A stretch of DNA of 64,000 nt from Oryza sativa Japonica Group (lineage: Eukaryota > Streptophyta > Magnoliopsida > Poales > Poaceae): assembly GCF_034140825.1 (NCBI RefSeq), contig NC_089037.1:32321001-32385000 (forward strand), read 5' to 3'. Under the pieces are notes generated by a model, which was given only the letters and a program-made list of their open reading frames with translations, was not told the origin of the DNA and did no database searches. The position numbers and the translations under genes are program-made. Positions 1-10,975 of this stretch are shown one piece after another. The first letter of the stretch is position 1. Each line of letters starts with the position of its first letter.

Positions 1-93
1 CCGTCCGCCGGCGGGCCCGACGACGGGGACCGCCGGCTCCGCCATTACGCGGCCATGTTCATGTCGCTCAGGCCACACGATCACCTCGAGTGA
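1..93 (+). CDS. C-terminal end of an unidentified protein (partial)
   Basis: An open frame runs from the first base to a TGA at 91-93 and gives 30 residues ending in MSLRPHDHLE. Its GC-rich, codon-like composition stops abruptly at the TGA, where AT-rich DNA begins; this fits the end of a rice gene whose body lies left of the window. I do not recognise the family. It could also be a chance open frame in GC-rich DNA, and the reverse strand cannot be excluded. Confidence 0.35.
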   Translation, partial: PSAGGPDDGDRRLRHYAAMFMSLRPHDHLE

Positions 94-599
94 GAGCAGC
101 CGTGGATTGGGACCGAGAGTGACGGGGCATATGCAATGCAACCGTACGCGCATGGAGCGGACCACCCTGCGCCGGCCATATATCATTGATTCCATTGTAG
201 TACGATCGTATCCTGCTGCCGGTCTTGACAATTGATTAGCATTTGTCATTGTATAAGATGACCAATAATGGTTATGATGTAGTTCCAACAAAATAATGCA
301 ATGTGCTCCTTGGTTGGCGCCGCAAATCGGATCATTGAGAAGGACATCACTGGGAATATTCGACGGTTATCTATCTATCTATTTATTATATTATTAAGAC
401 AGCTTAAAAAGAAAACACCACGTTCACTATAGAGACTAGAAATTACCACAGTTCAAGTAGGAACACAATTTATAAATAGCATAATATCTGAATAAAAATA
501 TAGAATTTTCACAAAACACAATCCATCTAAAAACACAACGATGACAAATGACAATAAAGAGGGTAGAAACAACAGGGCCATAAAGGAGTAGGGTGACAT
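94..599. other. Intergenic, no gene seen
   Basis: Presumed 3' flank of the upstream gene followed by AT-rich sequence. I see no coding frame, RNA gene or clear element here. Confidence 0.5.
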
Positions 600-1335
600 T
601 GGTTATTGGGATATTTAAAAACTATAAACAAAACCTCAAATAGAATCCAAATGATGATTAAGAGGATGGACGACGGACATACCGTTAAGAAGTACAATCA
701 CGGTGGTTGATGGGACTTCTAGAAAGAAAAAAATAAACCTCAACGATAATCCCGTTCGATTTTTAAAATATCAATGATAATAAAAGGTGAAGGCAACGAG
801 CATAAAAACTATAAACAAAACCCCTAATGATGATTAAGAGGAGAGATGACGGGCAGCCCGTTAAGCAGCACAATCACGGTGGTTGGTGGAACTTATAGAA
901 AGTAAAAAGAATAAATCACAACGACAATTATGTTCAAATTTTAAAATCTCAATGACAATTAAAAGGAAAGGCATCGGACGAACTGTAGAGGGATATAATG
1001 GCGATGCCGCTAATGGTTTGGCGGGACTTATAGAAAGTTAAAAATAAAGTCTAACTATAATTATGTTCGATTTTTAAAATCTCAATGACAACAAATAGAG
1101 GAGGCGGAAGATGGGCTTTAGAGGAGTAGAGTGGGGACGTTTGACGGGATTTCTAAAAATTATAAAAAAATAAAAGCCTATGAGATAATTAACTCTAAAA
1201 TTTATAATGTCTAAATTTAATGTTCCAAGGAGAATGAATAGAAGTCGTAGTAGATCGAGCAAATAAATAAAGGGGTGACAAATGTGTAGGAGATATCAAC
1301 TGGTGTTACTTTTAAAAACTATAAAAGTAGAAACA
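600..1335. repeat. Degenerate tandem repeat, about four units of roughly 130-175 bp
   Basis: The same ordered words recur: a 'gattaagagga' start, 'cacggtggttg', 'gggactt(c/a)tagaaag', 'gttcgatttttaaaat' and 'ctcaatgacaa'. Units begin near 616, 800, 985 and 1110, and the last is the most decayed. The order of words is kept while the sequence drifts, as in an old satellite-like array. No open frame is conserved between units. I cannot assign a family. Confidence 0.6.
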
Positions 1336-2639
1336 TACAAATGATAAGTTCCTTGATCTTTCCATCTATCCTTAGACGAATTCATTTACTTGAGTACTGT
1401 ACTATCTTTCTTTGTACTACGAGAATTCGGGCGGAGTTTCACATATAGATAGGTCGGGATGAGGATGAGAAATAAGTTCGGTTGTGAATCTGGATCAAGA
1501 AATGGGGGTTATGCGCCAGCATATCAAGCATGCCACCTAATCAAGCCTCACCTTATTTGTAGTTATAACATGTTCAGCTGAAAGCAAACTAAAAAAAACA
1601 AGAGTTTTCATCAAAAGAAATCCGAAGCAGTTTCATTCGATTTGTTGTGGATTGGATGATGGAAAAACCAGCAAGCAGCAAGCGTAGGCTGTGTTGCCGT
1701 TCACATGAAAGATAAGAAAAAAAAAATCCATTCTTCATGGTTGGGTGCATTTCTCCAAATCCTCCGGGGTCAAAAAAAATCCTTTTTCTGGGTCCCTGAG
1801 ACTCTTGTTTTTCCATTTTAATGTTGTTATAGGCTTCAGTTTCAGTCTTTTAAAATCCTAAAATAACAAGATAGCTATTTAACAAGTTTTAAGTAAACAT
1901 ATATGTAAAATGTAAAAGAAGATAATTTTGTACGAATACTAGCCTCGTAATTGTGCAGGCCACACCCAGCTAGTTCTCCAAAGATCTTTGGATGGGAGAA
2001 ATTTTTATAGAACTTAAACTATTCCCTGTGAACATTTTGTGAAATTCCAGCATTCTAAAACAATCTAACCGTATAAAATCTCGCCAAAAAAAAAATACTC
2101 CGTACATAATCACTCCGTTACTTCTCGAAGGTGTTGTTCTGAAAGTATAACCGACAGTTATGATCTTGCCTAGCAGGTTGTTTTTTCTCTTTTGCTTTTT
2201 TGTTGTTGGCTATGTGCATCCTCCATGCAGAATTGTAGAGATAGGATGTTTTCATTAACTATATTTCATTATTAAAAAAATTAGCCCATATATTGTAGAT
2301 TCATAGTACTCCTGTATCCAAGTAAGGCCGAATATCTCCTGGCCCCATAGCCTTACATGGCCGCAACCAGCCGCAGGTAGAGCGTAGCACGAATAGACCT
2401 ACTCATCTATGGTACCTAGATACGGGGATACGAATATATGATAAGTCGATACGGTGTTTTTCTGATAAATGAATTAAACCCTCCAAAGTTGTGTATAAAT
2501 AAGTGTAAGACTATAAATAATACACAAATCACAACTCAATAGCTTGAGTTACTCTTGATAATATGCATCAACATTAGCAGCCTCGCTGCTACTAGGATTA
2601 GTAGATGCACTAGCACAATCTAAAATGGCTATTAGTACT
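1336..2639. other. Intergenic, no gene seen
   Basis: AT-rich single-copy-looking DNA. Short open frames on the minus strand show no recognisable domain. I find no clear element boundary. Confidence 0.45.
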
Positions 2640-3182
2640 TTTTTTAAGGGGAAATACTGTAGGGGAAGCTCCCACAGTTAATAAATTAAATTAAAAGAAG
2701 AATACAAAATATTTACAAAAGGTTTATCCACTGAGATAAAGCTTGTCTCTCAGAAACTTTTAATCTAAAGACTAAAAGAGAAATATCAATCTTAAAGAGA
2801 GCTTTCCAGAAAACAATCGAAGGTGGTACATTCTGAAAAATGAAAGCATTTCGTTGCTTCCAAATGTTCCATGCAGCATAGAGAATTTTTTCAACAAAAT
2901 GAGTGGATCTATATGAGTTCTTTGCCTGTAGTAGCATATCATCAAAATTGAGAGAAAGGTTCCAGACAATTCCCAGCTGCGCCCAACAATCTGAGCTGAA
3001 TTAACATTGAAAGAAAAGGTGGAAAGATGTTTCCCTTGCTTGAGTTGGACAAAGGACACATGCTAGATCAGAATTTTCAGGAAATGAGAAAGACATACAG
3101 ATCAAGCGAACCCTTGAAAGGTTGGATCTACCACAGGAAGTTAGGGGGCAAAGAAAAAGTGCTCCGTGCTTCGATGGTGCTG
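2640..3182 (-). mobile_element. LINE (L1-type) 3' fragment, 5' truncated
   Basis: Read on the minus strand, this contains the C-terminal part of a plant LINE polyprotein. There is a zinc-knuckle-like CVLCP...HLFFQC stretch (near 3140-3205), then AAWNIWKQRNAFIFQ (near 2845-2890) and a final VSERQALSQWI (near 2720-2750). This is the zf-RVT/C-terminal region that follows reverse transcriptase in plant L1 elements. The run of T on the plus strand at 2639-2646 is the antisense poly(A). The reading frame is broken and the 5' part is missing. No clean target duplication was found. Confidence 0.7.
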
Positions 3183-3300
3183 GTGTTGAATAGTCCCACA
3201 TTAGTTGTGGAAGGGCAAATGACCTAAGATATAAGTGTAAGAGTCCCTCACCTCAATGGCTATCTTTTGGGGTGGTCGGTCGTGTGTGGCCGCGACATCA
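3183..3300 (+). mobile_element. Possible fossil LTR end fragment
   Basis: The stretch begins TGTTGAATAGTCCCACATTA and continues with 'ggcaaatgacctaag' and 'gagtccctcacctcaatggc'. These resemble LTR termini of grass LTR retrotransposons as I recall them. It is a short, isolated, broken remnant with no partner LTR in the window. The right boundary is a guess. Confidence 0.35.
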
Positions 3301-3440
3301 CTAGCGGCGAGAGGCGCGCATGAGGCAGCGGATGAAGGGTGGAGGCGAGCGTATCGACGCTTGTATTCAGATTTAATTTTTTTACTAGAAAAAAATACCC
3401 GTGCGTTACAACGGATGAAAGCTATTTTAATTGTATTAAT

Positions 3441-3510
3441 ATTATATGGTCTAGTTAAGGTGAAATTCATTTTATTATTATTATATGGTCTAGTTTAGGT
3501 GAAATTCATT
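3441..3510 (+). repeat. Short tandem duplication, period 39 bp
   Basis: The word 'ttatatggtctagtt(a/t)agg' followed by 'tgaaattcatt' occurs at 3442-3470 and again at 3481-3510, a local duplication in an AT-rich stretch. It is part of the repeated DNA that also gives the 3550/3842 pair described under the MITE. Confidence 0.7.
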
Positions 3511-3562
3511 ATAAGTCTAGAAAATCATGAGTTACAATTAGGAGTCCAACTATCTCATATTA

Positions 3563-3781
3563 GGGCCTGTTTGGCACAGCTCCAGCTCCAGCTTCACCCC
3601 TTCTGGAGCTGGAGCTCAGCCAAACAATTTCGGCTCCACCAAAACTGGGAGTGGAGCTGGGTGGAGCTCTCTCACAAAATGAACTAGAGTTGTGGAGCTG
3701 GGTTTAGGCAGCTCCACAACTCCACTCCAGACTCAACTCCTGGAGTTAAATTTATGAGTTGGAGCTGTACCAAACAGGCCC
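3563..3781. mobile_element. Tourist-like (PIF/Harbinger) MITE with TTA target duplication
   Basis: The element starts GGGCCTGTTTGGCACAGCTC and ends with the inverse, GAGCTGTACCAAACAGGCCC, giving terminal inverted repeats of about 22 bp with one mismatch. It is flanked by TTA at 3560-3562 and 3782-3784. It is 219 bp long with no coding capacity. Removing the element and one TTA leaves 'ctcatattagcatgc', which also occurs uninterrupted at 3845-3859 in a neighbouring repeat copy, so an empty site is present in the same window. Confidence 0.85.
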
Positions 3782-4237
3782 TTAGCATGCGAGTTTTCTT
3801 AAAGAAATTTCTTATACGGCATTCACTATGAGTCTATAAAATCATCTCATATTAGCATGCAAGTTTTCTTGATGGGATTTTTTATACGACTCCTTCTGTA
3901 TTCTCAGAAGCAAACAAAATTAAAATCCAACTCAAATACGGATCTGTATTTTCAAAAGCTAATGAATTTAAAAAACGACTTATATACGAATGACTATCAA
4001 AATAGCAATAAAAATATCTTCAATAGACATAAAAGATTTGGAAATCGCGGATGTGCGGGATACGTCCGATACTTATCCGTATCCATTGCCGTATCTGATT
4101 CTGATCCTGATACGTGGCTTTAGAGCCGTATATGGCTCATTTGAGACGCGCACGAGATGAGCAGAGTCCGGAGAGAAACGCAAACCTGAGGCTCGAAGCG
4201 TATTTCTCTTCTGCGCCTTCGCTTTTGCCTAAGCACG

Positions 4238-6805
4238 ATGTCTGCTACAATGGACATCGACGGCGCCGCCGCCAGCGCCGCCGCGGGCGGTGGGAGACAT
4301 TCGGAGAAGGAGCTCTTCAGCGCGGCGGAGTCCGGGGACGCCGCGGCCTTCTCCTCCCTCTCCCCCGCCGACCTCGCCGCCGCGCTCGCCCTCCGCGATG
4401 AGGACGGCCGGTCCCTCCTCCACGTCGCCGCCGCCTCCGGCCACGCCCAGGCAAGTGCCCCGTTGCTTCCATGGGATCCTCCAGGACTCGATTCTTCTCG
4501 GCCCCTCTGGGTTTAGGGTTTTGACGGCATCAACCCCATGTGCTGGTTTAGGTGGTGAGAGTGCTTGCCGCGATGGGCGGCGACGCGGCGGCCAGCGTTG
4601 TGAACGGGAAGGACGAGGAGGGGTGGGCGCCGATCCACACGGCGGCGAGCAGCGGAAAAGCTGAGATCATCTCCATCCTGCTCGATCAAGGTATGGGGAT
4701 ATTACCCTTTGCTTTTTGTGTAAGATGTGCTATCTGTACTGCAAGTTCTACTGTTTGTTAGGGACATTAAATGATTTTTGGGGAATTATATAGGACAGCT
4801 TGATATTTTCACATGAGAGTGGTTTGTGTTAAGTGCAGTAGTAGCCTAGTTGGGCTTAATTGCGAGCAGCATGCTCTCTGAGACTGGAGAATTTGTTATT
4901 GCTCACTGAAAAATGTTCCTTCTCAACGATGATCTAGCTGATCTCAGATATATTAGATGTACTACTATTGCTAGGCGAAATAGGGGTTCATGAATTCTGT
5001 AATTCCTTTGGTCCTGCTGAACATCCTTTGCAGTTGATAAAAGCCAATAATCAGGGTGTCTAATTGGCTGTGTTGGAACGGTGTGCATCTGTCCGCCATA
5101 ATGAACACTATTGTTCAATGACAATATTTTTCACTATAAGCTTAAAGTACTAAATTCTAATCAATGTTTGTGTTGGGGAGAGACTAGAGTTCATTGATTG
5201 GGCGGTGCTTAATTTGCTCAGGGTCAAAACTTGCCATGGATACCAAAGCAGGTTACTAATGCCGCGCTAGTGTGCATATACTGCAAGAATATTTAGAGCT
5301 GACATGCATAACTAGAGAAGGATTGTTTTATAGAGGAATTTTGACATTTCTATTTTTGAATATTATTGTTCTTTGTGAAATTGCCTCAGTTGCCATGTAG
5401 TAGATATGTCTTTAGTAGCAAGCATTACAGTGGCATCTTTGCTTTTCTTCTGTTTAACATTTAAATAGTCTTATATTTATTATTTGTATGTTCTTGCTGA
5501 CTGGTGTAATGATAAATTTGCAATGTCAGGTGCTAATGTTGATTTGACAACCGATGCTGGCCGGACTGCTCTTCATTATGCTGCCAGTAAAGGACGGCTT
5601 AATATAGCAGAAACACTAATAGCGCACAGTGCAAATGTCAACAAGAAAGATAAGGTATCTTAAACTACTCAGTACTAACAATCTAGGAGAATATTCTTGT
5701 TATATTACCAAGTCTCATTTTCCTGAATAATAGCATGGTTTCATTGATCAAAACACAAACAATAGAAATAAGGAAATATTATTTAGTTAGGGGTGTGCTA
5801 GTATGAACTAATCAACATCAAGTTTGCCAAGAAAACTGACTATGCTGTAAACTGCCTGTATAATAATGTAATATGGATTCTTCTATATCGAAGAATATGT
5901 TTTGTAAACATCTACGTATTTTTAAAATATTTCATCATATTATGTCTGTTTAGTGAGCTGATCCGCTAATCCGCATATAGCTTATTTTAAGCGGATTGAC
6001 ATGCTAACAAGCAAAAAAAAGACAAGTGGGTTGACGGGTCAGCTCATGTACACTCCTAGCTAGTGTTTCTGTATATGTCTACCACTTCTTACATTTTCAC
6101 TGTACTGTAATTGAATTTTTCAGACATGTAAACACTGAATTACTCTCTTTTCAGTTTGGGTGCACACCCTTACATAGAGCTGCCAGTACAGGAAATGCTG
6201 AACTGTGTGAATTCCTAATTGAGGAGGGGGCTGATGTTGATGCAGTTGACAAAACAGGACAAACACCACTAATGCATGCTGTTATTTCTGAGGACAAAGC
6301 GGTAATCTTCATTGCCTCCCTTGCCCCAATGTGTTGATATGCATAATTTTTGTGATGGCTCCATTCTTATATTATATATGATGTTCTGCATGAATACCCC
6401 TTAGGTGTACATTTATATTTCTTTCTTTTTGCTGGGAACATTTATATTTCATTTAATAGTTCCTGTCAATGTTTCTAGCATTTTCCACTGACTTAGAACC
6501 TATTGAATATTTATTAGAAACACGGTTGCTTCCAAATGTCAAGTAATACACCTGACTCTCCAGTAGTTTGTTTTATTGCACAATATTAAGGACCTGGTTG
6601 ATTGCCTCTGGTTTCCTGAAGTATGTGGATGTAGATTATAACTTATTCTTGTATGGCAATCATTCTGTAGGTTGCTCTTCTGCTAGTTAGACATGGTGCT
6701 GATGTTGCCATTGAGGACAAGGAAGGCTATACCGTACTTGGTCGAGCATCTGATAGCTTTAGACCTGCACTAATTGATGCAGCCAAGGCAATGCTTGAAG
6801 GCTGA
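4238..6805 (+). CDS. Ankyrin-repeat protein, gankyrin/PSMD10-like
   Basis: Five exons, 4238-4450, 4552-4690, 5530-5654, 6155-6301 and 6671-6805, join in frame into 252 residues. After an acidic Ala-rich N-terminus come about six ankyrin repeats, with signatures such as GRSLLHVAAASGH, GWAPIHTAASSGK, GRTALHYAASKGR, GCTPLHRAASTGN and GQTPLMHAV. The family is the 26S proteasome non-ATPase subunit 10 (gankyrin), a chaperone for the regulatory-particle base; the human protein is 226 residues. A role in plant proteasome assembly is inferred. The ATG at 4238 is the first in frame and begins the Ala-rich exon; an internal Met5 is possible. The first intron begins GC, not GT, at a CAG/GCAAGT donor, and the ankyrin frame requires this join. 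Confidence 0.88.
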
Positions 6806-7678
6806 AAATGTTATGCTGCACAAAGGTTAACGAAGGGGAACAAATTTTGGTATCGAAAACCTGTACTAATTTTTTTTGGTTGAATCCTGTCTTTTTTAAG
6901 TATGAACCATTCTGATCTAGAATCAGATTTGATCAACTGGACCATAATTCATACTAGCCAAGAATTATTGTAGTAACTGTCATGTCAGTTTGCTCTTGCG
7001 TTTCCTTAGCTATTTTATCAAGTTCTCCACCCAAGCTCAACAATCATCATAGTTTTGGACAAAATAAGAAGCCCAGCTAAAGTTCGTGCTACTTACATGT
7101 TAGCCCAGCTAAAGTTCGTGCTACTTCATACGGGCCATTACTCCCATTAGACGTGGGTAATTCTGGCTAACCTAGAAAAAGATAGGCAGGAAAGTACCCA
7201 GCCTTTTCTCGATCTGCTGATAACTTCTTGATAGTAAGACTTTAGACGAGTAGTACTATGTTGAAAAACTGTTTCCAGTTAATCCGCATCATACGCCTGT
7301 AATGTGCCGGCCATTCATTCAATGATTTGTGCTCCACTCAGCTAAAACAAAGGCATTGTGTCGCTGACAGTAATGATACCTGGTGCACCGTCCACGCTGG
7401 AGGAACGCAAATCGCGCAGCGATATCGGCGGCCACTGCAGGGAGCCGTGCAAACCGGATGTGCCTTCATTGATGTCACATGATCAGTAGTAGTACTATCT
7501 TTCATTATCGCTTGCATGATTATAGCTAAAACTACTTATGATCGGCAATTCGATGTGCCCCTTTGCAATATCCAGCTCCTATCTTTTTCCCTGCATTCCC
7601 AAGAAAATGCGGCTGTTTGGTCTGCTGCATCTACACGCTATACCTGTTTTCCTTTTGATTTCGTGCTTGCTAACCATA
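6806..7678. other. 3' flank of ankyrin gene and intergenic DNA
   Basis: The likely 3' UTR follows the stop. An imperfect direct repeat, 'agcccagctaaagttcgtgctact', occurs twice near 7072-7125. No further gene is visible. Confidence 0.5.
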
Positions 7679-7825
7679 GGGTGTATTTAGTTCACGTTAA
7701 AATTAGAAGTTTAATTGAAATTGGAACGATGTGACGGAAAAGTTGAAAATTTGTGTGCGTAGGAAAGTTTTGATGTGATGGAAAAGTTGGAAGTTTGAAA
7801 AAAAAGTTGGGAACTAAACAAGGCC
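7679..7825. mobile_element. Tourist-like MITE
   Basis: The element has a GGGTGTATTTAGTTC start and a GAACTAAACAAGGCC end with ATA on each side. The internal words 'aaattggaacgatgtgacgg' and 'gatgtgatggaaaagttgga' recur in related copies at 16503-16613 and 40735-40845. There is no coding content. Confidence 0.75.
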
Positions 7826-7851
7826 ATATTTAGAACAAATTTTGGTGTCTA

Positions 7852-7911
7852 CTCCCTTTATTAAAAAAAACAACCTAGTATGTGACTTTTTTTTAATGAT
7901 ACGGAGGGAGT
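7852..7911. mobile_element. Short Stowaway-like MITE
   Basis: CTCCCTTTATT at the left and ACGGAGGGAG at the right form imperfect inverted ends flanked by TA, about 60 bp in all. It may be a deletion derivative of a longer Stowaway copy. Confidence 0.5.
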
Positions 7912-8650
7912 ATGGCTCATTCCATTCAGGTTGGCTGGGTGGGCGAGCATTTGATACGCTTACACAACCTATAAATGAGAAGCTGCAATGCATAAGCTAG
8001 CTATACATGCATGGTCTCCTGTTCTGGTGTATCTTCCTGCTGTTTCCTTCTCCTTGTTTGAGAGATCATAACCGCCCTGGTCCAGGGATGAAGCGGAAAT
8101 GCACTATCCAAAAAAAAAAAAATACGTGCAAGCTGCATTCAAACAAGGGCACGTGATGTCCAACGCAGATGCATGTGATTCGACCACAATCTGCCCACTG
8201 AGCACACTGGCTCGTCTGGATCCTGACCATGCTGCTGCCTGTGGGTAGCTCTCTCATTGAAGACGAGCAGCAGCTGCTCGAGCAAGCAAGTACTCCGCAT
8301 TTATCCACGATGATTAGTGCATGTATTATTAGGTGAGAAAAGAAAACGCTAGCGTAGTGCTGAATAAGTTTGGCTCCTAATAAACCATCAGATTATGTTG
8401 GTCTGTTGCAGCTTCTGAAACAGCCTTCTCACTAGGAGTAGTATCACTGAACAAGTGAACAGCCAGTGGCCCAAGCCAAGCACTGCATCGGATAACTCTG
8501 CGGTTGCCAGTATTGCGGCCACAGTAGCGTTTTTCGCGCACTTGTTCGGTGCACAAAACACGGAGAGGCTGTAGACTGTAGTTACGGACAAGCCAAGCAA
8601 AATCGTTACGCTCCAACGAACCGTCTAGAACGTCTTCCCAGAAACTACTG
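7912..8650. other. Intergenic, no gene seen
   Basis: Small open frames on the minus strand near 8066-8685 have no recognisable motifs. No element boundaries were found. Confidence 0.45.
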
Positions 8651-8877
8651 CTTCCTCCGTCTCGGATTTTGAGTTTTATTTGCAACGTTTAACCATTTGT
8701 CTTATTTAAAAAAATTTTAATTATTATTTATTTTATTTGTGACTTACTTTTTTATCATTGGTACTTTAAGCACAACTTTTCGTTTTTTATATTTGTAAAA
8801 ATAATTTGAATAAGACGAGTGATCAAACGTTACAAGCAAAAAATTTAAAATCCCTTGTACTGTAGAAGAGAGGGAGT
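8651..8877. mobile_element. Stowaway-like MITE
   Basis: The ends are CTTCCTCCGTCTC and AGAGGGAGTAG. The subterminal inverted words 'aacgtttaaccatttgtctta' and 'taagacgagtgatcaaacgtt' are typical of an abundant rice Stowaway subfamily, also seen at 10742-10975 and 11946-12180. Confidence 0.7.
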
Positions 8878-9222
8878 AGCACTGTTAATACTAAACCATT
8901 ATCAATGCGGCATTTCGAAGATACTACTGGTAGTAAAGTGGAAAAGGAGAGACAAATGGTGGATTAAAAAATGCTGTTATCTAGATTCAAGATGCAGAGT
9001 CAAAACTACTCCGTCTCTGGACCTGCAGAGTAGCTCTGAATTTCTTCACCTTGGTAGAATGATTGACTGATCTTTGCTCAATTGACAGCTTACGGCTTAC
9101 GCAAATCCACACTAATAATCGAGGTTCTACTAAAATTTCCAGGGTTCCAAACACACTAAAAAAATCAGGGGAGGACCTCCAAATCAGACGAAGACAGCAG
9201 ACAACGCTACTACTACTAGCAG

Positions 9223-9855
9223 CTAAAACATCCTGAGAATCGCGGCGAGCACGGCGGCGGCGGCGGCGTAGAAGAGCGAGGCGCGCGAGGCGGTGAATGC
9301 GGCGGCGGACTTGTCCTTGGCGGCGGCCGGCGGGGACGGTGGCGGGAGCTTCTCGGTCTTGATTTGGAGGCGCATGCCGCCGAAGCAGTAGCCGTAGCTG
9401 CAGATGAAGTAGTAGGTCTTGGTCTCGTTGAGCTCGAAGGCGTAGGTGCGGCCCTTGCTGTAGTTGGAGATGGCGTTGGTGGCGTCGCACGTATTGTACC
9501 CCGCCGCGTCCACCTGGATCACGTCCGCCTGCCCCGCCGTGTAGTAGAACACTGCCCACATCCCAAATCAGAGATGAGAAGAATCAAAATCAAACCAAAT
9601 GAGAAATCAAGCGTTTCATCTGCCAGATCTGGGCACACGAGAGGCGGGTGAAGCAGGAGGAGGAGGAGGGGGAGAGGGGAGAGTACCGAGCCAGTCGCCC
9701 TTGTAGAAGGGGCCGTGCTGGGCGGGCCAGTCGGAGTAGTTGGTGTTGGGCTTCCAGTTGATGGAGAACTTGTTCGCCGTCGTGGTCGACGGCAGCGCCG
9801 CGCACGCGCACATCGCCACCACCAGCAGCGCCGCCCTCCTCCTCGTCATCACCAT
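9223..9855 (-). CDS. Early nodulin-like / phytocyanin protein lacking copper-binding histidines
   Basis: Two exons, 9855-9687 and 9551-9223, join at phase 1 to give 165 residues. Residues 1 to about 27 form a secretory signal peptide. Residues 28 to about 122 are a plastocyanin-like domain with the hallmark NWKPNTNYSDW and GPFYKGDWLVFYY, disulfide cysteines near C78 and C112, and YFICSYGYC. A Pro-rich linker (PPPSPP) precedes a hydrophobic C-terminal tail (YAAAAAVLAAIL) typical of a GPI-anchor signal, so an outer plasma-membrane location is expected. Of the four blue-copper ligands, the Cys (C107) and the axial Met (M116) positions are kept, but both His positions are replaced (A65, Y111), as in the ENODL class. 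The intron position inside GDWL-V is typical of phytocyanins. A molecular role is unknown. Confidence 0.88.
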
Positions 9856-10298
9856 CGCCGTTGCACTCACCTCCTCCCCCTCAAAAAAAAAACACAAATC
9901 GAGCTGAGAGAATTCGCTTGCTCTCCCGCTCTCGCCGCCTGAAACGAAACGAGAGTGGTGAGGTGGCCGGCGTGGCGGGGGGAAGCTCTCTCTCTCACTC
10001 GCCTCGACGCGGCGGGCTTAAAGAAGCCGTGGGGGTGGCGAGAGGCACATGGGTTGCAGGGGTGGGGGGTGCAGACACCGTTGGATCGCGACCGTCCGTT
10101 GGGGCATCGTACGGGCAAGGGGGGGGGGCAAGAACATACACTTCACAGTATAACGCGGTAGGGGAGCGGGGCCCACGTGCGCGTCGTTGGGGGGCGGGAA
10201 GGCTGGCGTGGAGGGCGTCACTCTCGACTCCACTCTCACCTGTGGTGTGGTGTGGTGTGGTGTGTGACTGGACTGTGGCTGTCCGCGTCGGTTTAGGG
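9856..10298. promoter_or_regulatory. Upstream region of the phytocyanin gene
   Basis: GC-rich leader with CT runs near 9988-9996 and a (GGTGT)n stretch at about 10238-10263. Overlapping open frames on both strands are low-complexity and not credible genes. No TATA box could be assigned with confidence. Confidence 0.4.
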
Positions 10299-10299
10299 C

Positions 10300-10409
10300 A
10301 ACACAAAAACAAAAAAAATTTGTCCCTCCGCACCACGTCGGATATACGGACGCACAACACAAAAACAAAAAATTTTGTCCCTCCGTACCACATCGGATAT
10401 ACGGACGCA
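10300..10409. repeat. Tandem duplication, period 55 bp
   Basis: The words 'ttgtccctccg', 'accac(g/a)tcggatatacgga' and 'acacaaaaacaaaaaa' occur twice, with the 'tgtccctccg' copies at 10321 and 10376. The unit directly abuts the degenerate MITE to its right and resembles a duplicated MITE end. Confidence 0.75.
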
Positions 10410-10690
10410 TATTATATTTAAAGTATTAAACATAATCTAATAACAAAATAAATTATAGATTCCGCTAGAAAACTGTAAGATGAATTTATTAAGCATAATT
10501 AATCGGTCATTAGCAAATGTTATTATAGTACCACATTATCAAATCATGGCGCAATTAGGTTTAAAAGATTCGTCTCACAGTTTTCTGATAAACTGTATAA
10601 TTACTTTTTTTTATATTTAATACTTCATAAATATCTCCCAATATTGAATGTGACAGCGAAAAAAATTTGTTTGGAACTAAAGATGCCCTT
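10405..10690. mobile_element. Degenerate MITE of the 'attaaacatag/attcgtctc' family
   Basis: Internal words 'aaagtattaaacataatct', 'agattcgtctcacag', 'tatttaatacttc' and a final 'gtttggaacta' match the layout of the well-preserved copy at 55801-56134, but with much drift. Confidence 0.5.
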
Positions 10691-10741
10691 AACTCCGACC
10701 GGGATGTCCCGTTCACATCACACCGGACTACTATGACGTGT

Positions 10742-10975
10742 ACTCCCCCGTAAAAAAAAAGTCAAAGACTGGTTTTCCTTGTCCAACTTTAACCGTTGAT
10801 CTTATAGTAATTTTTTTTATAATTCGTATTTTCATTGTTGTTAGATGATAAAACATGATTAATATTTTATGCGTGACTTTTTAAAAAAAATTCATATTTT
10901 TTTCAAATAAGACGAACATTCAAACGTTGGGCACGGAAACCAGGATTTATCTTCTTTTTTTTGGACGGATGGAGT
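10742..10975. mobile_element. Stowaway-like MITE
   Basis: The ends are ACTCCCCCGT and ACGGATGGAGTA with inverted subterminal 'caactttaaccgttgatctta' and 'aataagacgaacattcaaacg'. It belongs to the same subfamily as 8651-8877. Confidence 0.7.

Noticed and set aside
9856-9897. Upstream start for the phytocyanin (14 extra residues)
   Set aside because: The extension begins at a TTG codon; the first in-frame ATG at 9855 leads directly into a good signal peptide.
9861-10421. 186-codon plus-strand and 130-codon minus-strand frames upstream of the phytocyanin
   Set aside because: Low-complexity, run through the (GGTGT)n tract and the duplicated MITE end; no homology visible.
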